In this document: one piece after another, positions 51,525 through 60,098 of the stretch
Layout: every line of letters begins with the position of its first letter
How positions within the stretch are numbered: the first letter of the stretch is position 1
Source of the DNA: Jannaschia maritima
Lineage (GTDB): Bacteria > Pseudomonadota > Alphaproteobacteria > Rhodobacterales > Rhodobacteraceae
Length of the DNA stretch: 64,000 nucleotides
Assembly (NCBI RefSeq): GCF_030973515.1
Contig: NZ_JARGZA010000005.1
Location: forward strand, 1-64,000
Direction: 5' to 3'
The notes under the pieces: model-generated
Seen by the model: the letters and a program-made list of their open reading frames with translations, nothing else
What the model was told of the DNA's origin: nothing
Database searches by the model: none
Made by a program: the position numbers and the translations under genes

Positions 51525-52463
51525 TCAGAACGGGCTGTCGGGGAAGTAGTAATCCTCCGCGTTGTCCTGCGTGACCAGCACGGATCCGATCGTGAACGTG
51601 CCGGACACGGGCGCGGACGACGTCAGGCCCACGGCCGTCAGCTCGATCGCGGTGCCGATCATCGCGGGCGGGTAGGTGACGTTCGCCGGGATCATCGCGT
51701 CGCCGTCCGCGGTGCGGCGGATCATCTCCTTCATGCCCGCGCCGCCCAGCACGAACTGCACGTCGTCGCGGCCCGCCGCCTCGATGGCGGCCAGCACGCC
51801 GATCGCCATGTCGTCGTCCGACGCCCAGACGGCGTCGATCTCGCCGTGCTTGGACAGGAAGTCCTGCATCACGGTGAAGCTGTCGTCGCGGTTCCAGTTG
51901 CCGTGCTCCATGTCCAGCACCTCGATGCCGGACCCTTCGATGGCCTCCTCGAAGCCCGCGACGCGTTCGTTGTCGATGGTGGTGGGGATGCCGCGCAACG
52001 CCACGATCTTGCCGCCGTCGGGCAGCGCGGATCGCATGTACTCGCCCGACACCCGGCCGAAGCCGCTGTTGTCGCCGGCGACGTAGAGGTCCTCGATCCC
52101 CTCCTGCGCCAGGCCGCGGTCCACGACCGTGACCCAGGCCCCGCTGTCGGCGACGGCGGCGACGGGGCCGGTCAGCGGCTCGGATTCGAAGGGCAGCACG
52201 ACCAGCGCGTCGATGTCGCGCGTGGCCAGCATGTCCTCGATGTCGTTGACCTGCTTGGCCGGGTCGGACGCGGTGGCCAGCACGAAGTCGAGCTGGGGAT
52301 AGACTTCCTCCAGCCGGTCCACGGCCTCCTGCGCGTGGAAGTTCATGCCGCCCGCCCAGCCATGGGTCGCGGCGGGGATGGAGACGCCGATGACCATCGT
52401 CTCCTGCGCCATGGCGGGCAGTGCGGTGGCGGCCATCAGGCCTGCGATCGCGAAGTGCTTCAT
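51525..52463 (-). CDS. Sugar ABC transporter substrate-binding protein (ribose type)
   Basis: A 312-aa periplasmic-binding protein of the RbsB-like family (CUT2). Signal peptide KHFAIAGLMAATALPAMAQ. Mature fold: VIGVSIPAATHGWAGGMNFH, LVVLPFESEPLTGPV, the hinge and VDRGLAQEGIEDL, with late AVWASDDDMAIGVLAAIE. The start has GGGAGGTT eight bases upstream. It is the last gene of the operon. The sugar is unknown; co-encoded oxidoreductase and isomerase suggest a polyol or sugar catabolised by oxidation. Confidence 0.92.
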   Translation of the reverse strand: MKHFAIAGLMAATALPAMAQETMVIGVSIPAATHGWAGGMNFHAQEAVDRLEEVYPQLDFVLATASDPAKQVNDIEDMLATRDIDALVVLPFESEPLTGPVAAVADSGAWVTVVDRGLAQEGIEDLYVAGDNSGFGRVSGEYMRSALPDGGKIVALRGIPTTIDNERVAGFEEAIEGSGIEVLDMEHGNWNRDDSFTVMQDFLSKHGEIDAVWASDDDMAIGVLAAIEAAGRDDVQFVLGGAGMKEMIRRTADGDAMIPANVTYPPAMIGTAIELTAVGLTSSAPVSGTFTIGSVLVTQDNAEDYYFPDSPF

Positions 52464-52498
52464 TGTGTAACCTCCCAAGGTTTCGTTGATGCCGGACG

Positions 52499-53506
52499 TC
52501 AGGCGTCCGCCTTGCGTTCCCGCTGCAGGATCACGGCGAGAATGATGATGACCCCCTGGATCGCCCCGTTCAGATAGGGGCTGACCCCGTCGGTCAGGTT
52601 CAGGATGTTGTCGATCAGGCTCAGGATCAGGACGCCGATCACCGTGCCCCAGACGCGCCCGAACCCGCCCTTCAGCATGGTGCCGCCGATGATGACGGCG
52701 GCGATCGCCTCCAACTCCCACAGGACGCCCGTCGACGACGACGCCGACCCCAGCCGGGGGACGTACATGATGGTGGCCACGCCCACCAGGATGCCCAGGA
52801 AGACGTAGGTCAGCATCCGCACCCGGTCGACGTTCACCGACGAATACCGCGCGACCTGATCGTTCGACCCCACCGCCGCCGCGTGCCGCCCGAAGGCCGC
52901 GCGGCGCATGATGACCTCGCCCGCGACGGCGACCAGGGCGAAGACGATGATGGGCCACGATATGCCCAGGATCCCGTCGTAGTAGATCGGGCGGATGACC
53001 GTGCGCATCCCGAAGTCCAGGGACAGCGTGCCGCCGTCGGCCAGCCACGTCACCAGGGATCGGTAGATGCCCATCGTGCCCAGCGTCACGATGAACGCCT
53101 CGATCCGCATGGTGGTGATCAGGAACCCGTTCACGAACCCCGCCACCAGCCCCGTCGCCAACGCGGCGGCCATACCGACCAGGACCAATGCCACGCCCGG
53201 ACCCAGCGTGGGCAGCAGCCCGTTCATCACCAGGATCATCAGCCCCGCGATGAACGCCGCCATGGACCCCACCGACAGGTCCAGCCCGCCCGAGGTGATG
53301 ACGAAGGTCATGCCCACCGCGATGATGCCGATGAAGGCCGACCGCGACAGGACGTTCGTGATGTTGGCATAGGACAGGAAGTTGTCGTTCAGCATGGCGC
53401 CCGTCAGCACCAGCACGGCCAGGGCCAGGATCGGTCCCAGGACCCGCAGGTCCAGCGCGGGCCCCGACCGGGCGCCGGGGTTGGTGTCGGCGGATGCGGC
53501 GCTCAT
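52499..53506 (-). CDS. Sugar ABC transporter permease (RbsC type)
   Basis: A 335-aa inner-membrane permease of the BPD_transp_2 family with about eight to ten helices. Marks: IAVGMTFVITSGGLDLSVGS, VAGFVNGFLITTMRIEAFIV, TLGTM and AVIIGGTMLKGGFGRVWGTV. Overlaps the ATPase gene by four bases (53503-53506, ATGA). 35 bases separate it from the binding-protein gene. Confidence 0.93.
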   Translation of the reverse strand: MSAASADTNPGARSGPALDLRVLGPILALAVLVLTGAMLNDNFLSYANITNVLSRSAFIGIIAVGMTFVITSGGLDLSVGSMAAFIAGLMILVMNGLLPTLGPGVALVLVGMAAALATGLVAGFVNGFLITTMRIEAFIVTLGTMGIYRSLVTWLADGGTLSLDFGMRTVIRPIYYDGILGISWPIIVFALVAVAGEVIMRRAAFGRHAAAVGSNDQVARYSSVNVDRVRMLTYVFLGILVGVATIMYVPRLGSASSSTGVLWELEAIAAVIIGGTMLKGGFGRVWGTVIGVLILSLIDNILNLTDGVSPYLNGAIQGVIIILAVILQRERKADA

Positions 53507-55011
53507 GCGGCGGGCTCCCTGTGTCGGACGGTGTTCTCCAGCCCCATGGCCAGGCGGACGATCGCGTCCTCGGTGATGGCCGCGCCCGCGACCTCGCCCG
53601 CCACGCGCCCCCCCCGCATGACGACGACGCGGTCGGCCAGCCCCATCACCTCCTGCATCTCCGAGGAGATGACGATCACGGACTTGCCCCGCGCGGCCAG
53701 CGCGTGGACGAACTCGTAGATCTGCTGCTTGGTGCCGATGTCGATGCCGCGCGTCGGCTCGTCGATCACCACGATGTCCGGATCGGCCAGCATGACCTTC
53801 GCAAGCAACAGCTTCTGCTGGTTCCCCCCCGACAGGTTGCCGACCACCACGCCCCGGTGCGGCGCGCGGATGTCGAAGTCCGCGATGGCCCGGTCCAGCG
53901 CGCGCTCCTCCGCCGCCTCGTCGATCAGGCCGCGCGTGAAGTCGCCCAGGGACGCAAGGGTCAGGTTCTCGCGCATCCCCTTGGCCAGCAGCAGGCCCCG
54001 GCCCTTCCGGTCCTCCGTCAGGTACGCCACGCCCGCGTCCAGCGCGTCGCGCGGGCCGGACCAGCGCACGACCGCCCCGTTCAGCGTGACCGTCCCGGTG
54101 GAGGCGCGCAGCCCCACCAGCCCTTCCATCGCCTCCGTCCGGCCGGACCCGATCAGGCCGGCCAGCCCCAGGATCTCCCCCCGCCGCAGGTCCAGGTCCA
54201 TCCCGTGGACGAAGCGCGGCACGCGCAGGTCGCGCACCGACAGCACCACCTCGTCGCCCACGGCACCCGTGCGTTCGGGGTACAGCGACGACACGTCCCG
54301 CCCGACCATCGCGGTCGCCATGTCGTCCTCCGACAGGTCCGATGCGGGGCATTGCGCGACCACGTGGCCGTCGCGCATGACGGTCACGACGTCGGCCAAA
54401 CGCTTCACCTCGTCCAGCTTGTGCGACGTGAACAGGATCGCCACGCCGTCCGACCGCAGGCGGTCCACCTGCTCGAACAGGACCTCCGCCTCGCGTTCGG
54501 TCAGCACGGCCGTTGGTTCGTCCATGATCAGAACGCGCGCGTCGCGGTTCAGGGCCTTGGCGATCTCGACCATCTGCTTGTCGGGGTTCGAGATGTCGCG
54601 CACCACCGCCCGCGGATCGACGCGGCAGTTCAGCCGGTCCAGCAGCGCCGCCGTCCGGTCGCGCATCGCGCGCTTGTCCAGAAGGAACCCGCGCTTCAAT
54701 TCGTGCCCCAGGAAGACGTTCTGCTCGACCGTCAACTGCTCGGCCAGGTTGAACTCCTGGTGGATCAGGACGACGCCCGCATCCTCCGCCGCCTGGGACG
54801 ACGGGAACGTCACCGGCACCCCGTCCAGCAGCACATCGCCGGAGGTCGGCGCCAGATAGCCCGACAAGATCTTCATCGTCGTGGACTTGCCGGCCCCGTT
54901 CTCGCCGATCAGCGCATGGACCTGACCGGGCGCCAGCGTCAGGCCCACGTCGAACAGGACCTGCACGGCCCCGAAGGACCGCGTCACGCTATCGAGGCGC
55001 AGCTCCGTCAA
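53503..55011 (-). CDS. Sugar ABC transporter ATP-binding protein (RbsA type)
   Basis: A 502-aa double ATPase. First half: Walker A IGENGAGKST, DEPTAVLTEREAEVL. Second half has a degenerate P-loop (GLAGLIGSGRTEAM), signature LSGGNQQKLLLAKVM and DEPTRGIDIGTKQQIYEF, as in RbsA/XylG. The best start is TTG 55011, overlapping the oxidoreductase stop as TTGA; no ATG is available before the first Walker A. Confidence 0.93.
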   Translation of the reverse strand: MTELRLDSVTRSFGAVQVLFDVGLTLAPGQVHALIGENGAGKSTTMKILSGYLAPTSGDVLLDGVPVTFPSSQAAEDAGVVLIHQEFNLAEQLTVEQNVFLGHELKRGFLLDKRAMRDRTAALLDRLNCRVDPRAVVRDISNPDKQMVEIAKALNRDARVLIMDEPTAVLTEREAEVLFEQVDRLRSDGVAILFTSHKLDEVKRLADVVTVMRDGHVVAQCPASDLSEDDMATAMVGRDVSSLYPERTGAVGDEVVLSVRDLRVPRFVHGMDLDLRRGEILGLAGLIGSGRTEAMEGLVGLRASTGTVTLNGAVVRWSGPRDALDAGVAYLTEDRKGRGLLLAKGMRENLTLASLGDFTRGLIDEAAEERALDRAIADFDIRAPHRGVVVGNLSGGNQQKLLLAKVMLADPDIVVIDEPTRGIDIGTKQQIYEFVHALAARGKSVIVISSEMQEVMGLADRVVVMRGGRVAGEVAGAAITEDAIVRLAMGLENTVRHREPAA

Positions 55012-56141
55012 AGCGCGACCCAGGCCGCGTCGCGCTTCGACGACCGCACGCACGCATCCACGAAGGCCATCCCGTCCAGCCCCGCCTCGATCCCCGGCAG
55101 AAGGCCGTTGTCCGGCTTGGCCCCGCCCCGCGCCGCGACGATCAGGTCGGCGGCCTGGGCATAGATGTTGGCGAACCCCTCCAGATAACCTTCGGGATGC
55201 CCCGGCGGGATGCGCGCGCCCAGGGTTTCCGTGAACCCCGCCCCGTTCCGGGTGATCAGGCGCTTGGGCTCGCCGTGCGGGGTGAACCACAGATAGTTCG
55301 GATCCTCCTGCGCCCAGTCCAGGCCGCCCCGCTCGCCATAGACGCGCAGGCGCAGGCCGTTCTCGCTGCCGGGCGCGACCTGGGAGCACCACAGCATCCC
55401 CTTGGCCCCGCCCTCGTAGCGCAGCATCACGTGGCCGTTGTCGTCCAGCTTGCGCCCCGGAACGAAGGCCGTCAGGTCGGCCGCCAGGCGTTCCGCCCGC
55501 AGCCCCGTGACGAAGCCCGCCAAGTTGTAGGCATGCGTGCCGATGTCGCCCACCGACCCGCCCGCGCCCGACCGTTCGGGATCCGTGCGCCATTCGGCCT
55601 GCTTCAGCCCCTCGCCCTCCACCGCTGTGGTCAGCCAGTCCTGGGGGTATTCCACCTGCACGACGCGGATGGCGCCCAGATCGCCGGCCTCCACCATCGC
55701 GCGGGCCTGCCGCACCATCGGATAGCCGGTATAGTTGTGCGTCAGGACGAACAGCGCGTCCGACTTCTCCACCGCGCGGGCCAGCTTCTTCGCGTCCGCC
55801 AGCGTGGAGGTCAGCGGCTTGTCGCAGATCACGTGGATGCCGCGGCGCAGGAAGGGGATCGCGGCGGCGGCGTGGACGTGGTTCGGCGTGACGATGCTGA
55901 CCGCCTCGATGCCGTCCCTCAGCCGCGCCTCGCGCTTGGCCATCGCGTCGAAGTCGTCGTATGTCCGCGCCGGGTCCAACCCCAACGCCGCCCCCGACGC
56001 CTTCGCCCGTTCGGGGGTGGAGGACAGCGCGCCCGCCACCAGTTCGTACCGGTCGTCGATCCGCGCCGCGATGCGGTGGACGCCCCCGATGAAGGCGTCC
56101 GACCCGCCGCCCACCATGCCCCAGCGGATGCGGGCGGTCAT
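55008..56141 (-). CDS. Gfo/Idh/MocA-family oxidoreductase
   Basis: A 377-aa NAD(P)-dependent dehydrogenase. Rossmann start IRWGMVGGGSDAFIGGVHR, the EKP-like CDKPLTSTLADAKKLA, and the substrate domain with GGSVGDIGTHAYNLAGFVTG. It probably oxidises the sugar brought in by the ABC transporter or its isomer. ATG 56141 has GGGAGAG upstream, which lies in the end of the preceding low-GC gene; start and stop overlap as ATGA. Confidence 0.92.
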   Translation of the reverse strand: MTARIRWGMVGGGSDAFIGGVHRIAARIDDRYELVAGALSSTPERAKASGAALGLDPARTYDDFDAMAKREARLRDGIEAVSIVTPNHVHAAAAIPFLRRGIHVICDKPLTSTLADAKKLARAVEKSDALFVLTHNYTGYPMVRQARAMVEAGDLGAIRVVQVEYPQDWLTTAVEGEGLKQAEWRTDPERSGAGGSVGDIGTHAYNLAGFVTGLRAERLAADLTAFVPGRKLDDNGHVMLRYEGGAKGMLWCSQVAPGSENGLRLRVYGERGGLDWAQEDPNYLWFTPHGEPKRLITRNGAGFTETLGARIPPGHPEGYLEGFANIYAQAADLIVAARGGAKPDNGLLPGIEAGLDGMAFVDACVRSSKRDAAWVAL

Positions 56142-56647
56142 TTCGACTCTCCCTTGTTCGGCCAGACGCGGTCCAGCACCAAACCTGCGAGCAGCGAGAT
56201 GCTTGCGCCGATTGCAGCGGCAAACCACTCCGCCCCGACCACTAGTAGCGCTACGAAAACCATGACGGCGATAGATACACCGCGTAGCCAACGGCTATTG
56301 AATCGGGGGCCTCCTTGATTCCCGTTAGCTGATACCGCTCTGCTTGTCAGACTTGGGTCAGAGTTTACCGGTGAAGCTTTACTGGACACGGACAGTCGTC
56401 GGGGCAAACCGTCAATAAGAAGATCGTAGATTATCGCCGATCCCGGATTCATTCTTATTCCCCAAGACGGGTGCGTCTTCAGAAATTTCGCGGCATCTTC
56501 TTCTGTCTCAAAGTTCCGAGCTTTAGACGCATCGTTGCAACTTGAAGGGAAGCATTTGTAGCCATCGGTCTTGCCATCCACGCCCTTCGTTCTTCCCCTG
56601 ACGTAATATGCTGTTTGGGAGGTGGTTGCTGCGGATATATGGCTCAC
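56138..56647 (-). CDS. Low-GC orphan membrane protein in the sugar operon
   Basis: A 169-aa protein that matches no family I know. The N-terminal part has SQTAYYVRGRTKGVDGKTDG, two cysteines (KCFPSSC) and EEDAAKFLKTHPSWG, then IIYDLLIDGLPR. The C terminus has two membrane helices (SIAVMVFVALLVVGAEW and FAAAIGASISLLAGLVLDRV) and ends NKGESK. Starts GTG 56647, in a GTGA overlap with the isomerase stop, and ends in ATGA with the oxidoreductase start. I count 118 G/C in the 240 bases 56401-56640 (49%), against 41 of 60 (68%) at 56881-56940. Codon use differs from neighbours; likely acquired. Confidence 0.65.
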   Translation of the reverse strand: MSHISAATTSQTAYYVRGRTKGVDGKTDGYKCFPSSCNDASKARNFETEEDAAKFLKTHPSWGIRMNPGSAIIYDLLIDGLPRRLSVSSKASPVNSDPSLTSRAVSANGNQGGPRFNSRWLRGVSIAVMVFVALLVVGAEWFAAAIGASISLLAGLVLDRVWPNKGESK

Positions 56648-57702
56648 CGGTCCAACCCCAGCATCGCCCGGTTGGCTGCATCGTTCGTCCCGCCACCCGC
56701 GAAGTCGTCGAACGCCTTCTCCGTCACGCGGATGATGTGGTCGCGCACGAACTGCGCGCCTTCCCGCGCGCCGTCCTCCGGGTGCTTCAGGGCGCATTCC
56801 CATTCCACCACGGCCCAGCCGTCGAAGTCGTTGGCCGCCATCTTCGAGAACACGGCCCCGAAATCGACCTGCCCGTCGCCCAAGCTGCGGAACCGGCCCG
56901 CTCGGTCCACCCAGGACTGATACCCGCCATACACGCCCTGCCGCCCCGTCGGATTGAACTCCGCGTCCTTGACGTGGAACATCCCGATCCGATCGCGGTA
57001 GATGTCGATGTTGTCCAGGTAATCCAGGCATTGCAGGACGTAATGGCTGGGGTCGTACAGCATCATGGCGCGCGCGTGGTTCCCCACCCGTTCCAGGAAC
57101 ATCTCGAAGCTGACGCCGTCGTGCAGATCCTCGCCCGGATGGATCTCGTAGCAGACGTCGACGCCGCATCCCTCCGCATGGTCCAGGATGGGACGCCACC
57201 GCGCGGCCAACTCGTCGAACGCGGCCTCCACCAGGCCCGCGGGCCGCTGCGGCCACGGATAGACATAGGGCCAGGCCAGCGCGCCGCTGAACGTCGCGTG
57301 CGCCCCTATCCCCATGTTCCGCGACGCGGTCAGCGCCTTCTTCACCTGGTCCACGGCCCATTCCTGCCGCGCCTTGGGGTTCCCGTGGACGGACGGGTCC
57401 GCGAACCCGTCGAACGCGGCGTCGTAGGCCGGGTGGACGGCGACCAACTGCCCTTGCAGATGAGTCGACAGCTCCGTCACCCGGACGCCGTTGGCCTCCC
57501 CCCGACCCTTGAACTCGTCGCAGTAATCCTTGGACTCGGCGGCCTTCGCCAAGTCGAACAGGCGCGCGTCCCAGGACGGGACCTGCACGCCCTCGTACCC
57601 GCAATCGGCGGCCCACTTCGTGATCGAATCCCACGAATCGAACGGCGCCTCGTCGCCCGCGAACTGCGCCAGGAACAGCGCGGGGCCCTTGATCGTCTTC
57701 AT
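56644..57702 (-). CDS. Sugar phosphate isomerase/epimerase (TIM barrel)
   Basis: A 352-aa enzyme of the AP-endonuclease-2/xylose-isomerase-like TIM barrel family. Metal and acid residues lie in CYEIHPGEDLHDG, MMLYDPSHYVLQ, GMFHVKDAEFNP and GWAVVEWECAL. It probably interconverts the imported sugar or its keto product, together with the oxidoreductase. ATG 57702 has GGGAGGAC upstream. First gene of the operon, with a LacI-type operator 48 bases before it. Confidence 0.9.
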   Translation of the reverse strand: MKTIKGPALFLAQFAGDEAPFDSWDSITKWAADCGYEGVQVPSWDARLFDLAKAAESKDYCDEFKGRGEANGVRVTELSTHLQGQLVAVHPAYDAAFDGFADPSVHGNPKARQEWAVDQVKKALTASRNMGIGAHATFSGALAWPYVYPWPQRPAGLVEAAFDELAARWRPILDHAEGCGVDVCYEIHPGEDLHDGVSFEMFLERVGNHARAMMLYDPSHYVLQCLDYLDNIDIYRDRIGMFHVKDAEFNPTGRQGVYGGYQSWVDRAGRFRSLGDGQVDFGAVFSKMAANDFDGWAVVEWECALKHPEDGAREGAQFVRDHIIRVTEKAFDDFAGGGTNDAANRAMLGLDR

Positions 57703-57749
57703 CGTCGTCCTCCCGTGCGAACCGCGGCGACCTCCCCGCCACGCTTGCA

Positions 57750-57763
57750 TGCAATCGATTGCA
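57750..57763. promoter_or_regulatory. Perfect LacI-family operator
   Basis: TGCAATCGATTGCA is a perfect 14-bp palindrome with the central CG typical of LacI-family operators. It lies in the 104-bp gap between the divergent isomerase operon and lacI-type gene, so the neighbouring regulator probably controls both through it. Flanking bases (TTGCA, GGGC) do not extend the symmetry. Confidence 0.85.
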
Positions 57764-57806
57764 CGGGCAGAACGGCCCTGCAACCGCAAATGGAGGCAAA
57801 GGCGCA

Positions 57807-58796
57807 ATGACGACCCGCGCGCGAATGGCCGACGTGGCCCGGACGGCGGGGGTCAGCACCGCCACCGTCAGCCGCGCGCTGTCGGATCCCACGCGCGTCG
57901 ATCCCGCGACGCGCGACCGGATCATGGACGCCGTCACCTCCACCGGCTACCGCGCGAACGCGGCCGCGCGGTCGCTGCGGGTCCGGCGCGCGGGCGCGAT
58001 CCTGGTGCTGGCGCCCAACCTGGCGAACCCGTTCTTCAACCGCATCGTCGTGGCCGTCACGCAGGTCGCGGACGCCCACGGCCTGGCCGTGCAGCTGGCC
58101 GACAGCCGCGCGGCGCCCGAACGGCTGGCCACGCTCGCCCGCGACGGGCGCGCGGACGGGATCGTCCTGCTGGACGCGTCGCTCGACCCGGCCGTGGTCC
58201 GGGGCTGGCCCCTGCCCGTGGTGCAGGCCTGCGAATGGAACGCCGCCTATGCTGCGCCGGGCCTGGCCATCGACAACCACGCGGCGATGGGCCTGGTGGT
58301 GGACCACCTGGGCGGACTGGGGCACCGCCGCATCCTGCACGTGGCCGGCCCCGAAGGGAACGTCCTGGCCTCGGCCCGGACGGAGGGCTTCGTCGCCGCC
58401 TGCGCCGCCAGGGCCGTGCAGGGATCGCTGGAGGCCGGCGACTTCACGATGGAATCGGGCGCCCGCGCGGCGCGGGCCTGGGCCGCCCGGCCCGACCGCC
58501 CGACCGCCGTGTCCTGCGCGTCCGACGAATGCGCCATCGGCTTCATCGGCGAATGCTGGGGGATGGGTCTGGCCGTGCCCCGCGACGTCAGCGTCGCGGG
58601 CTTCGACGACATCGAGGTGTCGGCCCGCCTGGCCCCGCCCCTGACCACGATCCACCAGCCCCGCGCCCGCCTGGGCGCGGCCGCCGCCGAACGCCTGATC
58701 GCGATGATCGGCGGCGCGGACCATGCCCCCGAATGGGACGTGATGCCCGCCCACCTTGTGGCGCGCGGGTCCACGGCAGCGCCGCCCGCATCCTGA
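57807..58796 (+). CDS. LacI-family transcriptional regulator
   Basis: A 329-aa repressor. HTH and hinge: MADVARTAGVSTATVSRALS (about 7-26) and RANAAARSLRVRRAGA, then a sugar-binding-type sensor domain with LAPNLANPFFNRIVVAV and VSVAGFDDIEVSARLAPPLT. ATG 57807 has GGAGG ten bases upstream; a TTG-type extension would cover the operator. It should sense a sugar or its metabolite and release the operon. Confidence 0.93.
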   Translation: MTTRARMADVARTAGVSTATVSRALSDPTRVDPATRDRIMDAVTSTGYRANAAARSLRVRRAGAILVLAPNLANPFFNRIVVAVTQVADAHGLAVQLADSRAAPERLATLARDGRADGIVLLDASLDPAVVRGWPLPVVQACEWNAAYAAPGLAIDNHAAMGLVVDHLGGLGHRRILHVAGPEGNVLASARTEGFVAACAARAVQGSLEAGDFTMESGARAARAWAARPDRPTAVSCASDECAIGFIGECWGMGLAVPRDVSVAGFDDIEVSARLAPPLTTIHQPRARLGAAAAERLIAMIGGADHAPEWDVMPAHLVARGSTAAPPAS

Positions 58797-59055
58797 CGCG
58801 TTTGGGTATCCAAGATGTGTGGTTGGATCGACGATGCTGCCACCGTGGCCCCCCCCGGCGTGACGACGTCGGGGAACGCGGCATGCATGACGGGACGGAC
58901 GGCTCGACCGTTCCCAACACGCCTGGACCCGCGCCGCCGGACGTCCCGAACGGTCCGAAGCATCCTTACGGAACGGGACGGATGTTCCGAGGGGTCGTAC
59001 CGTGGGGGTGCACTCATGCGGAACGCTTCCCGCGGCTGACGCGCGGGGGCCTGCA
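58797..59055. other. Intergenic stretch between lacI and the CMD gene
   Basis: About 260 bp between two convergent genes. A short plus-strand frame (58815-59039) has no Shine-Dalgarno and no recognisable sequence and is not called. No clear terminator hairpin was found. The bases GGGGGTGCAC at 59003-59012 recall the G-rich repeats elsewhere, but only once. Confidence 0.5.
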
Positions 59056-59484
59056 TTAGCGGTTGTCCGCAAAGACCTCTCGCGCGCTGTTCAGCGCGTT
59101 GATGGTGGCCGGCATACCTCCGTACACGGACATCTGAAGGATCACCTCGGCAATCTCGGTATGGGTCGCGCCCGCCTTCAGGGCGTGCTCGATGTTGGCC
59201 TTCAGTTGTGGCCCAGTTTGCCCGCCCATCGCGGTCAGGGCCGCGACGGTTGCGATCTGTCGGGTGCGAAGGTCGAGCCCATCGCGTGCGTAAAGGCGCC
59301 CGTAGGCGAACTCGACCAGCGTCTCGCCAAAGCTCGGTACGAGATCGCCGTAGCGCTCCTCGAGGATCGCCTCCATCTCCGGGTTCAACTCCGCCAGAAG
59401 AGCACGGCCTCGCTCAAGCGCAGATGCCGGGGTGACTTCGTCGGTGCGACGGGTGGCGGGTGGCGCGTCGTTCGGCATTGTCAT
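59056..59484 (-). CDS. Carboxymuconolactone decarboxylase (CMD) family protein
   Basis: A 142-aa protein of the CMD family: DLRTRQIATVAALTAMGGQT then NIEHALKAGATHTEIAEVIL. It contains no cysteine, so it lacks the AhpD-type CxxC active site and is not a peroxidase of that kind; the histidine in NIEHAL remains. The substrate is unknown. It is coupled to the MerR gene by ATGA, and members next to MerR regulators are often part of aldehyde or quinone stress responses. Confidence 0.85.
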   Translation of the reverse strand: MTMPNDAPPATRRTDEVTPASALERGRALLAELNPEMEAILEERYGDLVPSFGETLVEFAYGRLYARDGLDLRTRQIATVAALTAMGGQTGPQLKANIEHALKAGATHTEIAEVILQMSVYGGMPATINALNSAREVFADNR

Positions 59485-59900
59485 GTCCTGCTTTCCTTAT
59501 GTCCTGAAGTAGTGGACGCGCATGTCAGCGCATTCGGTGAAGCGGAGCCGTCGGTGACGGACTGGAACAGCGCGATCTTGGCATCGAGGACCGTCTCGAC
59601 CTCAAGCAGGCGGGCGCGCTCGGCGGCGACGCGCTCGCGGTGCGTGCGTAGCATGGCCAGACGGTCGGGCACCGTTTCCGGACCGTCCGCTCGCAGCGCT
59701 ACGTAGCGGCGCATCTCCTCGATCCGCATGCCGGTCGACTTCAGGACATCGAGGAACTCCATCCAGCGCAGGTGATCCTCGCCGTAGTCGCGCCTCCCGC
59801 CCGCGTCGCGTCCGGCGCGGGGCACGAGGCCGATGCGCTCGTAGTAGCGCAGCGTATCGGCCGACAGGCCCGTGCGACGGGAGAAAGCGCCGATCCGCAT
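59481..59900 (-). CDS. MerR-family transcriptional regulator
   Basis: A 139-aa regulator: HTH RIGAFSRRTGLSADTLRYYE, followed by RIGLVPRAGR, then a dimer helix (about 85-115). The C terminus has a single cysteine (NALTCAST) and no metal-binding pattern, so an aldehyde or thiol signal is more likely than a metal. It sits behind a promoter with the 19-base spacing and palindrome MerR proteins use, hence probably autoregulated with the CMD gene. Confidence 0.9.
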   Translation of the reverse strand: MRIGAFSRRTGLSADTLRYYERIGLVPRAGRDAGGRRDYGEDHLRWMEFLDVLKSTGMRIEEMRRYVALRADGPETVPDRLAMLRTHRERVAAERARLLEVETVLDAKIALFQSVTDGSASPNALTCASTTSGHKESRT

Positions 59901-59933
59901 GTGGACCTCCAGGGCCGAATCACCTCGGACGTA

Positions 59934-59964
59934 GCGATACCAGTTGGAGCGCGCTCCAAGTCAA
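59934..59964 (-). promoter_or_regulatory. MerR-type promoter with a 19-base spacer
   Basis: On the minus strand, TTGACT (59964-59959) and TATCGC (59939-59934) are separated by exactly 19 bases. The spacer contains most of the perfect 16-bp palindrome TTGGAGCGCGCTCCAA (59944-59959). A stretched spacer with a central dyad is the hallmark of MerR-controlled promoters, and CTTGGAG...CTCCAAG arms match the AdhR/NmlR kind. It is 34 bases upstream of the merR ATG. Confidence 0.8.
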
Positions 59965-59984
59965 ACGATCCAGGGGAAGATGGA

Positions 59985-60002
59985 CCTACGAAACGTCGTA
60001 GG
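59985..60002. other. Small perfect hairpin between the MerR and ParE genes
   Basis: CCTACGA (59985-59991) pairs with TCGTAGG (59996-60002) around the loop AACG. It lies about 100 bases after the toxin stop and 20 bases before the MerR promoter on the same strand, so it may end the toxin-antitoxin transcript; no T-run follows. Confidence 0.35.
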
Positions 60003-60098
60003 AGGTATAGAAGCAGAACCGCCGGTCCTGCTTATCCCATCCGCGCAATACGCTTGGGTCGGCCACGCGCTTTCGTCTGCTGCGAACGCACGGGCAGG

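Noticed and set aside
58815-59039. 74-codon plus-strand frame in the lacI-CMD gap
   Set aside because: No Shine-Dalgarno, no recognisable sequence and no partner.
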